A stretch of DNA of 64,000 bases from Paucimonas sp. (GTDB lineage: Bacteria > Pseudomonadota > Gammaproteobacteria > Pseudomonadales > Pseudomonadaceae), in NCBI GenBank assembly GCA_031253995.1, contig JAIRVG010000063.1, positions 1 through 64,000 of the forward strand, given 5' to 3'. Shown here piece after piece: positions 55,222 through 64,000 of the stretch (positions within the stretch are counted from its first letter, which is position 1; each line of letters opens with the position of its first letter). Position numbers and translations under genes: made by a program. The notes below the pieces were generated by a model that made no database searches, was not told the DNA's origin, and saw only the letters and a list, made by a program, of their open reading frames with translations.

Positions 55222-55854
55222 TCAGACCGGCGCCCGCCGGATGGTGGCCAGCAAGGTCGCCGCCCCGATGAACAAACCCGCGAACGTGCGGTTCATCCGC
55301 CGCTGCTGCTTCGGCGTGCGCAGCAGGCGCAACACCTTCGACGCCAGCCCGGTATACCCCGCCATCACCAGCAGATCCACGCTGATCATCGTCACGGTAA
55401 TCGCCAGGTACTGCGGCAGCAGCGCTTCATGGGGATTGATGAACTGCGGCAGCACCGCCAGCATGAACACCAGCGCCTTGGGGTTGCTGACGTTCACCAG
55501 GAACCCACGGAACACCAGGCTCAACGGCTTGCCGATCGGCCGTACCGCGGAATCGTCGGAAAGATCCGCCGGCAGCGCACGCCATTGCTTGACCGCCAGG
55601 TAGACGAGATAGGCGACACCGAACCACTTGATGACCTGGAAGGCCGTCGCCGAGGCAGCCAGCACCGCGCCGACACCGGCGGCAATGATGGCGATCTGCA
55701 GGATCAGGCCCAGTTGCAGGCCCAGGGCGTTCCAGTAGCCGCGCCAGAATCCGTATTGCAGCCCGCAGGACATCGAGGCGATGGCCCCGGCGCCCGGCGA
55801 CAGACTGATGACCCAACAGGCCGCAAAAAAGGCCAACCACGTTTCCAGCGACAT
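55222..55854 (-). CDS. LysE/RhtB-family amino-acid exporter
   Basis: A 210-residue inner-membrane exporter with the family start ACWVISLSPGAGAI (about 9-22) and about six spans; NVSNPKALVFMLAVLPQF is the conserved central motif. Start at 55854 has GAGG 6 bases upstream; the frame opens 30 bases earlier. Cargo unknown. It follows the MscS gene by 86 bases on the same strand. Confidence 0.9.
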   Translation of the reverse strand: MSLETWLAFFAACWVISLSPGAGAIASMSCGLQYGFWRGYWNALGLQLGLILQIAIIAAGVGAVLAASATAFQVIKWFGVAYLVYLAVKQWRALPADLSDDSAVRPIGKPLSLVFRGFLVNVSNPKALVFMLAVLPQFINPHEALLPQYLAITVTMISVDLLVMAGYTGLASKVLRLLRTPKQQRRMNRTFAGLFIGAATLLATIRRAPV

Positions 55855-55940
55855 CTCACACCTCGGCCAGGAATCTTCGTTCAAGGCCTCAACGCTAATC
55901 CGCCTGTAAAAAAATCACCACGAAATTTTTCAGGAATCGA

Positions 55941-56527
55941 TCAGGTGTCGCTGGATTTGCTCTCGCCCACCAGGGGCAACACGTCGTTGCCGCGCCAACG
56001 GCGCACGGATTTCTGGAAGAACTGGCTGTTCGGCACCTGCACCAGCGCGCCGCCATTCTCGGGCGGCTCCACCAGGGTGGTGAACAGCAGGTTGATGGCG
56101 GTGACCCGGCCCTTGATGCCTGGCTTGTCGGTGGTGTCGACCAGCTCCACCACGTCGCCGATTCGGAATGGCCCGACGGTGAAGATCAGCACCGCGCAGA
56201 GCAGGTTGGACAGCACGCTCCAGATGGCGAAGAAGGCCACTGCCGCCACGGCGACGAAGCCCGACAAGGCCGTCCACAGCACGGTGGCGGACACCCCGAG
56301 GCGCTCCAGCACGAACAGCAGCGCGCTGCCCATGATCAGCCAGCGCAGGCCGCCGCGCACCGGCATCATCAGTTGCGGTGGCAACGGATAGCGCTCGCCC
56401 AGGCTGTGCAGGCTGCGCGCCACGATCCGTTGCAGGACGAACGCCACCACCAGGATCAGCAGGATCTGCAAGCCCATCCAGAAGGGTCCGATCAACTCCA
56501 CCGGCAGCATCTGTCGCAACGACTCCA

Positions 56528-56528
<1 letters not shown>
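55941..56528 (-). CDS. Small-conductance mechanosensitive channel family protein (MscS)
   Basis: A 195-residue protein with three hydrophobic segments (about 17-34, 60-80, 88-115) and a compact MscS beta domain (GPFRIGDVVELVDTTDKPGIKGRVTAINLLFT, about 118-148). It is shorter than MscS because the C-terminal cage domain is reduced. Its ATG overlaps the ABC-F stop by one base (TGATG). Confidence 0.85.
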
Positions 56529-58438
<1,910 letters not shown>

Positions 58439-58488
58439 AATGGCCGCGGAGTCTACCAGCTTCGATGGCAACTGGCGCGAGTAGGACC

Positions 58489-58971
58489 ATGCACACCGAC
58501 CTGTGGGATTTCGCCATCGGGCTCTATGCCCGCCCCGGCGTGGAAGCGGCCTGCCTGGAATTGCAGGCGCAGGGCGCGGATGTCTGCCTGCTGCTGTGCG
58601 CTGCCTGGTTGGAGCAACGGCGCGTGGACGTCAACGAAGCGCGTGTGGAACAGCTGCGACAGTTGGCCGGACCCTGGCAGTCGTCGGTGGTACAGCCACT
58701 GCGAGCACTACGCCAGCAATGGCGGACGCAGGCAACGAGCGACCCGCAGCTGGCGGCGCTGCGCGAACAGGTGAAAGGACTGGAACTGGATGCCGAGCGC
58801 CTGCAACTGCAGCGCTTGCAGGTGATCTGCGATGGCTGGCCGGACGGGGGTGAAGCCCCGTCGGAAGGCTGGCTGGCCCGGCTGGCGCCGGAAGCCTCCC
58901 GCGATCACGACGCGCTGCGGATGCTGCGCGCCGTGGCGGGAACCACTCAGGATGCCGAAGACGGCGACTGA
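58489..58971 (+). CDS. TIGR02444 family protein
   Basis: A 160-residue helical protein of the TIGR02444 family (HTDLWDFAIGLYARPGVEAACLELQ start; CLLLCAAWLE), function unknown. ATG at 58489 rather than an in-frame one 24 bases upstream. Its final 25 bases overlap the end of algP on the other strand. Confidence 0.85.
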   Translation: MHTDLWDFAIGLYARPGVEAACLELQAQGADVCLLLCAAWLEQRRVDVNEARVEQLRQLAGPWQSSVVQPLRALRQQWRTQATSDPQLAALREQVKGLELDAERLQLQRLQVICDGWPDGGEAPSEGWLARLAPEASRDHDALRMLRAVAGTTQDAEDGD

Positions 58972-60089
58972 GTGCTGTTGGCGGTAGCGGCCGGAGCGGC
59001 AGGTGCTGGCGAAGCAGCAGGTGCAGCGGCCGGAGCCGGGGTTGCGGCAGGAGCGGTAGCTGGTTTTGCCGCGGCTGGTTTGGCTGCTGCAGGCTTGGCT
59101 GGCGCTTTCGCTACGGCAGGCTTGGCCGGTGCTTTGGCAGCAGCTGGTTTTGCGGCGGCCGGTTTGGCAGCGGCTGGTTTTGCCGCAGGCTTGGCAGCGA
59201 CCGGTTTGGCAGCAGCGGGTTTAGCCGCAGGCTTGGCAGCGGCTGGTTTAGCTGCAGGCTTGGCGGCAGCCGGTTTGGCAGCAGCAGTTTTAGCCGCAGG
59301 CTTGGCAGCGACCGGTTTGGCAGCAGCGGGTTTAGCCGCAGGCTTGGCAGCGGCCGGTTTGGCAGCGACGGTTTTAGCCGCAGGCTTGGCAGCGGCCGGT
59401 TTGGCAGCAGCGGTTTTAGCCACAGGCTTGGCAGCGGCCGGTTTGGCGGCGGTGGTTTTAGCCGCAGGCTTGGCGGCGGCCGGTTTGGCAGCAGCGGTTT
59501 TAGTCGCAGGCTTGGCCGGGGCCTTGGCTGCGACTGGCTTGGCAGCCGGTTTCGCCGCGGGCTTGGCAGCAGCAGTTTTCACCGCAGGTTTGGCAGCGGC
59601 CTTGACTGGCGCCTTGGTGGCAGCAGGCTTGGCAGCGGGTTTCGCAGGCGCCTTGGCAGCGGCGGCCTTGGCGGCAGGTTTGGCAGGAGCGCGGGAGGCA
59701 AGGGCCTTGCCAGCGGCTTCGCGAACTTTGCCTACGCCCTGGGCCAGTTTCAAACTTTCCTGGGCATCGCGTTTCAGTTCAGCGATATAAGAACGGGTCT
59801 GGGTCTGACGATCTTTTAACGCGTCGAGCACATCTTCCAACTCGGCGACCGCGCCTTTTGCCTTTTCCTGTGCCTTGGCTTTACCGGCGGCAGCGACGTC
59901 CTGAAGTTTCAGACGGGACTTGTGCAGTTTTTCCTGAGCCTTGCCGCGTTGTTTCTCCAACTTGGCGAGTAGTTTTTCCGCATCGGCCAGCGCTTGCGAG
60001 CAGGCATTTTCCAAATGCTCAAGCAGGCTGCCCGAGAGTTGTTGCAGCAGGTGCAACGGCGTGTTGACTGGCTTCTTGTTGGCCGACAT
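58947..60089 (-). CDS. algP: AlgP, histone H1-like Lys-Pro-Ala repeat protein
   Basis: A 380-residue DNA-binding-type protein. N-terminal helical domain (about 10-130) with coiled-coil character, then about 210 residues of KPAA-type repeats with alternating AKP, AAK and VAK units, and a Pro/Ala tail without lysine (345-380). AlgP in P. aeruginosa affects algD expression, and its repeats vary between strains. AGGAGG lies 6 bases before the ATG. Next to fklB and rsd (algQ), the known algP-algQ neighbourhood. Confidence 0.93.
   Translation of the reverse strand: MSANKKPVNTPLHLLQQLSGSLLEHLENACSQALADAEKLLAKLEKQRGKAQEKLHKSRLKLQDVAAAGKAKAQEKAKGAVAELEDVLDALKDRQTQTRSYIAELKRDAQESLKLAQGVGKVREAAGKALASRAPAKPAAKAAAAKAPAKPAAKPAATKAPVKAAAKPAVKTAAAKPAAKPAAKPVAAKAPAKPATKTAAAKPAAAKPAAKTTAAKPAAAKPVAKTAAAKPAAAKPAAKTVAAKPAAAKPAAKPAAAKPVAAKPAAKTAAAKPAAAKPAAKPAAAKPAAKPAAAKPVAAKPAAKPAAAKPAAAKPAAAKAPAKPAVAKAPAKPAAAKPAAAKPATAPAATPAPAAAPAASPAPAAPAATANSTQSPSSAS
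59058..59690. repeat. Tandem repeats coding the AlgP tail
   Basis: About 630 bases built of variants of a 12- to 15-base unit (GCAGGCTTGGCAGCGGCCGGTTT on the plus strand), grouped in imperfect higher units of roughly 40 bases. They invite slippage and recombination, so repeat number is likely variable. A reverse open frame of Ala/Gly/Leu arises on the opposite strand from this bias and is not a gene. Confidence 0.9.
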
Positions 60090-60330
60090 GGCTTTCCTCC
60101 TGGCTGACGAAATTGCGGCTCATACTAGACCTGTGCTGCTATCGCCGCTAGGGCATGTTGACAGTAAAGAAGACGCCGCGTTGCATGCCTGGGCAAAGTT
60201 CTGAAAGCTGCAGCTCGGGACAAGTGTAGTTGCTGTGTTACGGACTGCTGACAATTAACAAACTTGCCCCCGTCGAACAGGCATAATCGAAACCGCTGCA
60301 ACTCTTCTTTTCCATTTTCGGAGCCAGCCC

Positions 60331-60993
60331 GTGCCGCGCTATTTGTTGCTGTCGTTACTCTTCACGCTGCCCCCGGTTCTGGCGGAGCCCGCCGCGACAC
60401 CCTCGGACCACGACCTCGCCTACAGCCTCGGCGCCAGCCTTGGCGAACGCCTGCGCGAGGAAGTCCCGGGGCTGCAATTGCAGGCGCTGATCGAAGGGTT
60501 GCAGCAGGCCTATCAGAACAAACCGCTGGCCCTGTCCCAGGCGCGCATCGATGCCATCCTCGCCCAGCATGACCAGCAGGCCAACGATGCCGCCGCCCAG
60601 TCCCATGTGGAGCAGGCCCTGGCTGCAGAGCGCCGCTTCATCGCCAACGAACGTGGCCGTGCCGGCGTGCGCGAGCTGAGTGATGGCGTGCTGATGAAGG
60701 AGCTTTCGGCAGGTACGGGCGCCCGGCCAAAAGCGAATGGCAAGGTCAAGGTGCGTTACGTGGGGAAATTGCCGGACGGCACGGTGTTCGACCAGAACGA
60801 TCAGCCGCAGTGGTTCAACCTGGACAGCGTGATCGCGGGTTGGCAGGCAGCGCTGCCGGAGATGGCGACGGGCTCGAAGTACCGCCTGGTGATCCCTTCG
60901 GCACAGGCCTATGGTTCCGATGGCGCGGGCGACCTGATCGCGCCCTACACGCCGCTGGTGTTCGAGATCGAACTGCTCGACGTTGCCGACTGA
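60331..60993 (+). CDS. FKBP-type peptidyl-prolyl isomerase FklB-like
   Basis: A 220-residue exported isomerase. GTG start with GGAG 7 bases upstream, signal peptide (1-18, ending VLAEP), N-terminal dimerisation domain (about 26-115) and FKBP domain (about 128-218, KVKVRYVGKLPDGTVFDQ). Similar to Mip/FkpA. It corresponds to the FKBP gene between algP and algQ of P. aeruginosa. Confidence 0.9.
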   Translation: MPRYLLLSLLFTLPPVLAEPAATPSDHDLAYSLGASLGERLREEVPGLQLQALIEGLQQAYQNKPLALSQARIDAILAQHDQQANDAAAQSHVEQALAAERRFIANERGRAGVRELSDGVLMKELSAGTGARPKANGKVKVRYVGKLPDGTVFDQNDQPQWFNLDSVIAGWQAALPEMATGSKYRLVIPSAQAYGSDGAGDLIAPYTPLVFEIELLDVAD

Positions 60994-61023
60994 GCTGCCG
61001 GCAACGTTACGGGAGAGAGAGCG

Positions 61024-61494
61024 TCAGACCGTGGCCGGCGCTTCTTCCCTGTGCGCGGTGTGCAGCACTTCGATCAGGCAGTCTTCCAGCTCGAAGCGCT
61101 CGCGCAACTGACCACCCAGCGTCTTCAGCTCTTCGGCGAAACGCCCGTTGTCGGTGCATTGCCCCTTGCTGCAATGGTCGTTGAACGCCAGTGCTCGCTC
61201 GGTGCTGACATCGATGCGCGGATTGATCTGTTGCGCCAGCTCCAGGCCGCCACCGTCACCGAAGGCCTTGGCTTCACTGATCAGTTGTTCGCAGATTTCG
61301 AAGTGCCAGGCCGACACGTAATCCACGAGGATTTCGCAGAAGCGGCCGTTCAATGATTTGTCGGCGAAAGCCGGCTTGGCATCGCGCAACTCGCGGAACG
61401 CAGTTACCAGCTCCTCACGCTCTTGCAGCCAGCGATCAATGAGCTTGTGAACCCCACCCCAGCGCTCCTGAGCATTCTGACAACTCTCTAACAT
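61024..61494 (-). CDS. algQ: Regulator of sigma D, Rsd/AlgQ
   Basis: A 156-residue Rsd-family anti-sigma factor that binds free sigma-70 and eases sigma switching. Conserved start MLESCQNAQERWGGVHKLIDRWL and the ILVDYVSAWHFEICEQL core. In P. aeruginosa it is AlgQ, which activates alginate and siderophore genes. Start at 61494; a longer frame upstream has no support. A dyad lies 39-59 bases upstream of the start. Confidence 0.95.
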   Translation of the reverse strand: MLESCQNAQERWGGVHKLIDRWLQEREELVTAFRELRDAKPAFADKSLNGRFCEILVDYVSAWHFEICEQLISEAKAFGDGGGLELAQQINPRIDVSTERALAFNDHCSKGQCTDNGRFAEELKTLGGQLRERFELEDCLIEVLHTAHREEAPATV

Positions 61495-61532
61495 GGCGGT
61501 CTCATCCCTTTTTGGGTCGTGCCCCTGCGCCC

Positions 61533-61553
61533 TGTATCGCAAGTGGCGATACA
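61533..61553. promoter_or_regulatory. Perfect dyad upstream of algQ/rsd
   Basis: TGTATCGC-AAGTG-GCGATACA, eight perfect pairs around five bases. It could be an operator or a hairpin in the leader RNA; no T-run follows. Confidence 0.5.
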
Positions 61554-61725
61554 CAAGGAAATTACGGCAGAACGGCATTGAGCAGCAGTGTTTTCGATAA
61601 TGCGTGGAGGGGAGATTATTCCCGCACGCCCTAGGCTTCAAGGTACGCAGGCGACTAGTTTCATACAAGCGTTTAATCCTGCGACCCATCGCCGCCGGTC
61701 GTTTCAAGCGCCGACGGACACCCTT

Positions 61726-62238
61726 TCATGACTCCGGGGATTCGCCGGGGTTCAACCGGCGCCTGCCGATCAGGCGCAGCACCACCAGCACCGCCAGACC
61801 GAGGAACGCCAGCAGGCTCCATTCCGGTCCGCTCAGGTCGAGGAAGCTCCAGGTGATCGGTGCGCATTCGGCAGAACCCAGCAGCAGGCCGTGCAACCAT
61901 TCCACAGGCGTACCCTGTTCCAGCAGGTAGCTCATGGTCTGTTCGCAAGGCATGTCCGCAGGGGGGTAGAGACCTTGCAGCCAGACATGCCGGGCGGCCA
62001 GGGCGCTGCCAGCCAGGGCCAGCGCGAGGGCGGTCCAGAGGTAGGCGCGCTCGGTGGCCCGATGCAGCAATCCACCAAGGCACACCAATGAGAAGGCCGC
62101 CAGCAGCAGGCGCTGGCTCTGGCATAGCGGACAGGCATCCAGGCCCAGGCCGAATTCGAGATACAGCGCGCCACACAGGGCCAGCAGGGAGGCCAGGAAA
62201 GCAGGGAAGAAAAAGGTACGCAGACAGGCCAAAGGCAT
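61726..62238 (-). CDS. Disulfide bond formation protein B (DsbB/DsbH)
   Basis: A 170-residue inner-membrane quinone-linked oxidase of DsbA. Four predicted spans; redox pairs Cys36-Cys39 (CPLC) and Cys97-Cys124, each in a periplasmic loop. Its place beside algQ matches the second DsbB homologue, DsbH, of P. aeruginosa. ATG at 62238 is best by homology, but the ribosome site is weak. Confidence 0.92.
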   Translation of the reverse strand: MPLACLRTFFFPAFLASLLALCGALYLEFGLGLDACPLCQSQRLLLAAFSLVCLGGLLHRATERAYLWTALALALAGSALAARHVWLQGLYPPADMPCEQTMSYLLEQGTPVEWLHGLLLGSAECAPITWSFLDLSGPEWSLLAFLGLAVLVVLRLIGRRRLNPGESPES

Positions 62239-62438
62239 GGCAAGACCAAGGCAGGAAAAGACATTTGGCAACGTTAGAGGAAAGCGCCTAGTTGTTTCAA
62301 TAAGCAACTAAGGGGACAAGTCTCTGATTTTTATTGGAAACTTCGCCGAAATGAGTAGGAAATTTCCACAAGCCGCCGCAGGACCTTTTACCGCCCCCTG
62401 CCACGGACCGACCCTTGCGGCCGGCCCCTGGCAGCGTG

Positions 62439-63677
62439 TCAGGCCCGGACCGGGTCCGGTAGCGGCAGCGCCAGCAGGCGCTCGTCGAGCAACCCGAGGC
62501 CTTCCTGGAACAGCGCGTTGCTGCGCTCGTTCTCGCCCAGCCCGGCCAGCAGACGCGCCAGTTCGGCGCAGGCTTCCGGGTTGCGTTGCAGGCGCAGACT
62601 GCCCTCCAGGTAATCACGAGCCTTGCCCCACAGGCGGTTCTGCAGGCTCAGGCGTCCCAGGGTCAGCAGCAGGCCCGGGTCGTCCGGATGGGTCTTGAGC
62701 CAGCCCTCGGCGGTCTGCAACTGCTTCGCCGGGTCGCTGCCGCGCACCAGACCGTAGAGACGCGCGAGGTGAGTCTCATATTCACGCTTGAGTGCAGTGC
62801 GCAGGATTTCCTCCGCCTCGCTTTCCGCACCCAACTGGCGCAGTTGCTCGGCGTAGGCCAGGACCAGTTGCGGCTCCTGGCGCTGGGCGTTGGTCAGCTG
62901 CTGCCAGGCGCGTTCCAGCGATTGTCGGGCGGCCTGGCCGTCGTCCTCGCGCTGCACCGCCAGCGACAGGTTCTGCCCCCAGGCACGGCGCTCCAGTTCG
63001 GCCAGTTCCTTGGCCGAGAGGACCTTGTCCTTGCGCAGTTCCGGCATCAGGCGGATCAGCGCCGACCAGTCGCCACGCTGCTGGTACAGGCGCTGCAACT
63101 GACGCAGTACCTGGGGGTTGTGCGGATGGCGCTCGTGCATGGCCTGCAGGGTTTCCAGGGCGGCATCGGTATCACCGCGGTCGACCTGAAGTTGCGCGTG
63201 GGTCAGGGCGATCGCCAGTTCCGCCTGCGGCTGGCGCTCCAGTGCACGCTCCAGCAGGTTGTCGCTGTCTTCGGTGCGCCCCTGCTCGTTGGCCGCGCGG
63301 GCCGCGCCGAGGTAGTACAGCAGAGGCTGGCGCTCGGCCTCGGCGGCGCGATGCAGATGACGCTGGGCACTGGCCCAGCGACCTTCGGCCAGGTCCAGTT
63401 GCCCCTGCTCGATGGCCAGGCGGGTGCGTCGGCTGCGGTTGCGTCGCGACCACGGGTTGACCACGCCGGTGGAGTGCAGCACCGCGCTGATCAGCACCTT
63501 GACCAGCCACAGCACGAGCACGATGCCCACCAGCAGGCCCAGGGTCGCCCACAGGCTGGACTCGTAGCGGAAGCTGTCATAGGCGATCAGCACGTAGCCA
63601 CTGTGCCGAGCCACGGCGATCCCCAGCAGGGTCGCGACGACGATCGCCACGACCAACAGGAGGTAGGCTCGTTTCAT
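62439..63677 (-). CDS. hemY: HemY protein
   Basis: A 412-residue inner-membrane protein: two spans (about 5-22 and 42-65), then TPR-like repeats to the end, including HLHRAAEAERQPLLYYLGAARAANEQG. In gamma-proteobacteria this HemY lies with hemX behind hemC-hemD and aids late heme synthesis; it is not protoporphyrinogen oxidase of the Gram-positive name. GGAGG lies 7 bases before the ATG. It overlaps hemX by 4 bases. Confidence 0.92.
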   Translation of the reverse strand: MKRAYLLLVVAIVVATLLGIAVARHSGYVLIAYDSFRYESSLWATLGLLVGIVLVLWLVKVLISAVLHSTGVVNPWSRRNRSRRTRLAIEQGQLDLAEGRWASAQRHLHRAAEAERQPLLYYLGAARAANEQGRTEDSDNLLERALERQPQAELAIALTHAQLQVDRGDTDAALETLQAMHERHPHNPQVLRQLQRLYQQRGDWSALIRLMPELRKDKVLSAKELAELERRAWGQNLSLAVQREDDGQAARQSLERAWQQLTNAQRQEPQLVLAYAEQLRQLGAESEAEEILRTALKREYETHLARLYGLVRGSDPAKQLQTAEGWLKTHPDDPGLLLTLGRLSLQNRLWGKARDYLEGSLRLQRNPEACAELARLLAGLGENERSNALFQEGLGLLDERLLALPLPDPVRA

Positions 63678-64000
63678 GGCGTGGCCTCCTGGGCTTTGTC
63701 ACCCGACTGGCGCAACGCCGCTTCCTCGGCGGGCAGGTGCCGGCGTTCGAGATAGGCCTGTACGGCGGAAAGGCTTTCGGCGAGGTCGGGGGTGACCACC
63801 GTGACCGGCTCCTTCACCAGCCCGTTGAGCTGTTCCAGCATCATCCGGCCCTGCTCGTTGTCCTTGTTGAAGTTGCCCAGCAGCACGCTGCGCGCTTCGT
63901 CGATGGCCTGGGTGTAGACCTTGGCCTCGCCGTTCAGCGCCGCCCACTGTGCTTGCTCCAGCGCCAGGCTCAGGGCCAGGCGCACCTGGCTCAGGGCCTG
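63674..64000 (-). CDS. hemX: HemX, C-terminal part (cut by window end)
   Basis: The last 109 codons of a HemX gene running off the right edge. The visible part is a helical periplasmic domain (RLALSLALEQAQWAALNG, then EQLNGLVKEPVTVVTPDLAESLSAVQAYLE). HemX is a membrane protein of the heme operon resembling uroporphyrinogen methyltransferase fusions. Its stop overlaps the hemY start as ATGA. 5' end not in window. Confidence 0.85.
   Translation of the reverse strand, partial: QALSQVRLALSLALEQAQWAALNGEAKVYTQAIDEARSVLLGNFNKDNEQGRMMLEQLNGLVKEPVTVVTPDLAESLSAVQAYLERRHLPAEEAALRQSGDKAQEATP

Noticed and set aside
55900..55940. Terminator after the MscS gene
   Set aside because: Only AT pairs (AAAAAT / ATTTTT) could form the stem, so stability would be poor.
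58972..59790. Long Ala/Gly/Leu-rich open frame on the plus strand opposite algP
   Set aside because: It mirrors the KPAA repeats on the other strand; no ribosome site and purely compositional.

Overview
The window is a contiguous stretch of high-GC bacterial chromosome that reads as a Pseudomonas, most likely of the P. putida group. The evidence is gene content and order: spuI / spuBCDEFGH beside argA-argE, gcvTHP, ubiH-pepP-UPF0149-zapA-6S RNA-fthC, ubiD-rho-trxA-ppx/ppk-hemB, and algP-fklB-rsd-dsbB-hemY-hemX. Short GC-rich palindromic repeats typical of Pseudomonas intergenic regions recur. I see no prophage, insertion sequence, CRISPR array, tRNA or rRNA, so this is core genome with a few accessory insertions.

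Layout. (a) 0-13.5 kb: a sugar-type O-acetyltransferase, an Ntn-hydrolase acylase (HacB-like), then the polyamine uptake and catabolism locus. Two periplasmic binding proteins, an ATPase and two permeases import polyamines; SpuC transaminates them; SpuB and the divergent SpuI gamma-glutamylate them. (b) 13.5-20.3 kb: argA and argE, a CYTH-CHAD protein, an Lrp-type regulator facing a small unknown gene, and an orphan GspE/PilB-type ATPase. (c) 20.3-27.7 kb: glycine cleavage genes gcvT-gcvH-gcvP and an iron(III) binding protein/permease pair with no ATPase gene. (d) 27.8-34 kb: two ubiquinone flavin hydroxylases, pepP, a UPF0149 protein, divergent from a TIGR02449 coiled-coil protein and zapA, followed by 6S RNA and fthC. 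(e) 34-49.8 kb: EVE protein, FliL-like protein, quinone oxidoreductase, ChaC-like cyclotransferase, an Fe-S flavoreductase coupled to ubiD, rho, trxA, ppx facing ppk, hemB, DedA facing a membrane fatty-acid hydroxylase, elbB and a UPF0178 protein. (f) 49.8-55.2 kb: a cytochrome c-FTR1 fusion and a four-gene envelope lipoprotein operon (COG3014 / YcfL / LpoB / CsgG-LpoB-like). (g) 55.2-64 kb: LysE exporter, MscS channel, ABC-F ATPase, TIGR02444 protein, the Lys-Pro-Ala-repeat protein AlgP, FklB, Rsd/AlgQ, DsbB, HemY and a HemX gene cut by the window end.

The items I consider most worth a second look are the four-gene lipoprotein operon; the orphan secretion-type ATPase whose zinc-binding loop is shortened to CxxC-x5-CxxC; the 168-nt convergent coding overlap between dedA and the hydroxylase gene; several perfect dyads at divergent promoters (Lrp, trxA/ppx, spuI, rsd); and hairpins placed between binding-protein and permease genes in both ABC operons. 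No clearly new multi-gene system is proven by the sequence alone.
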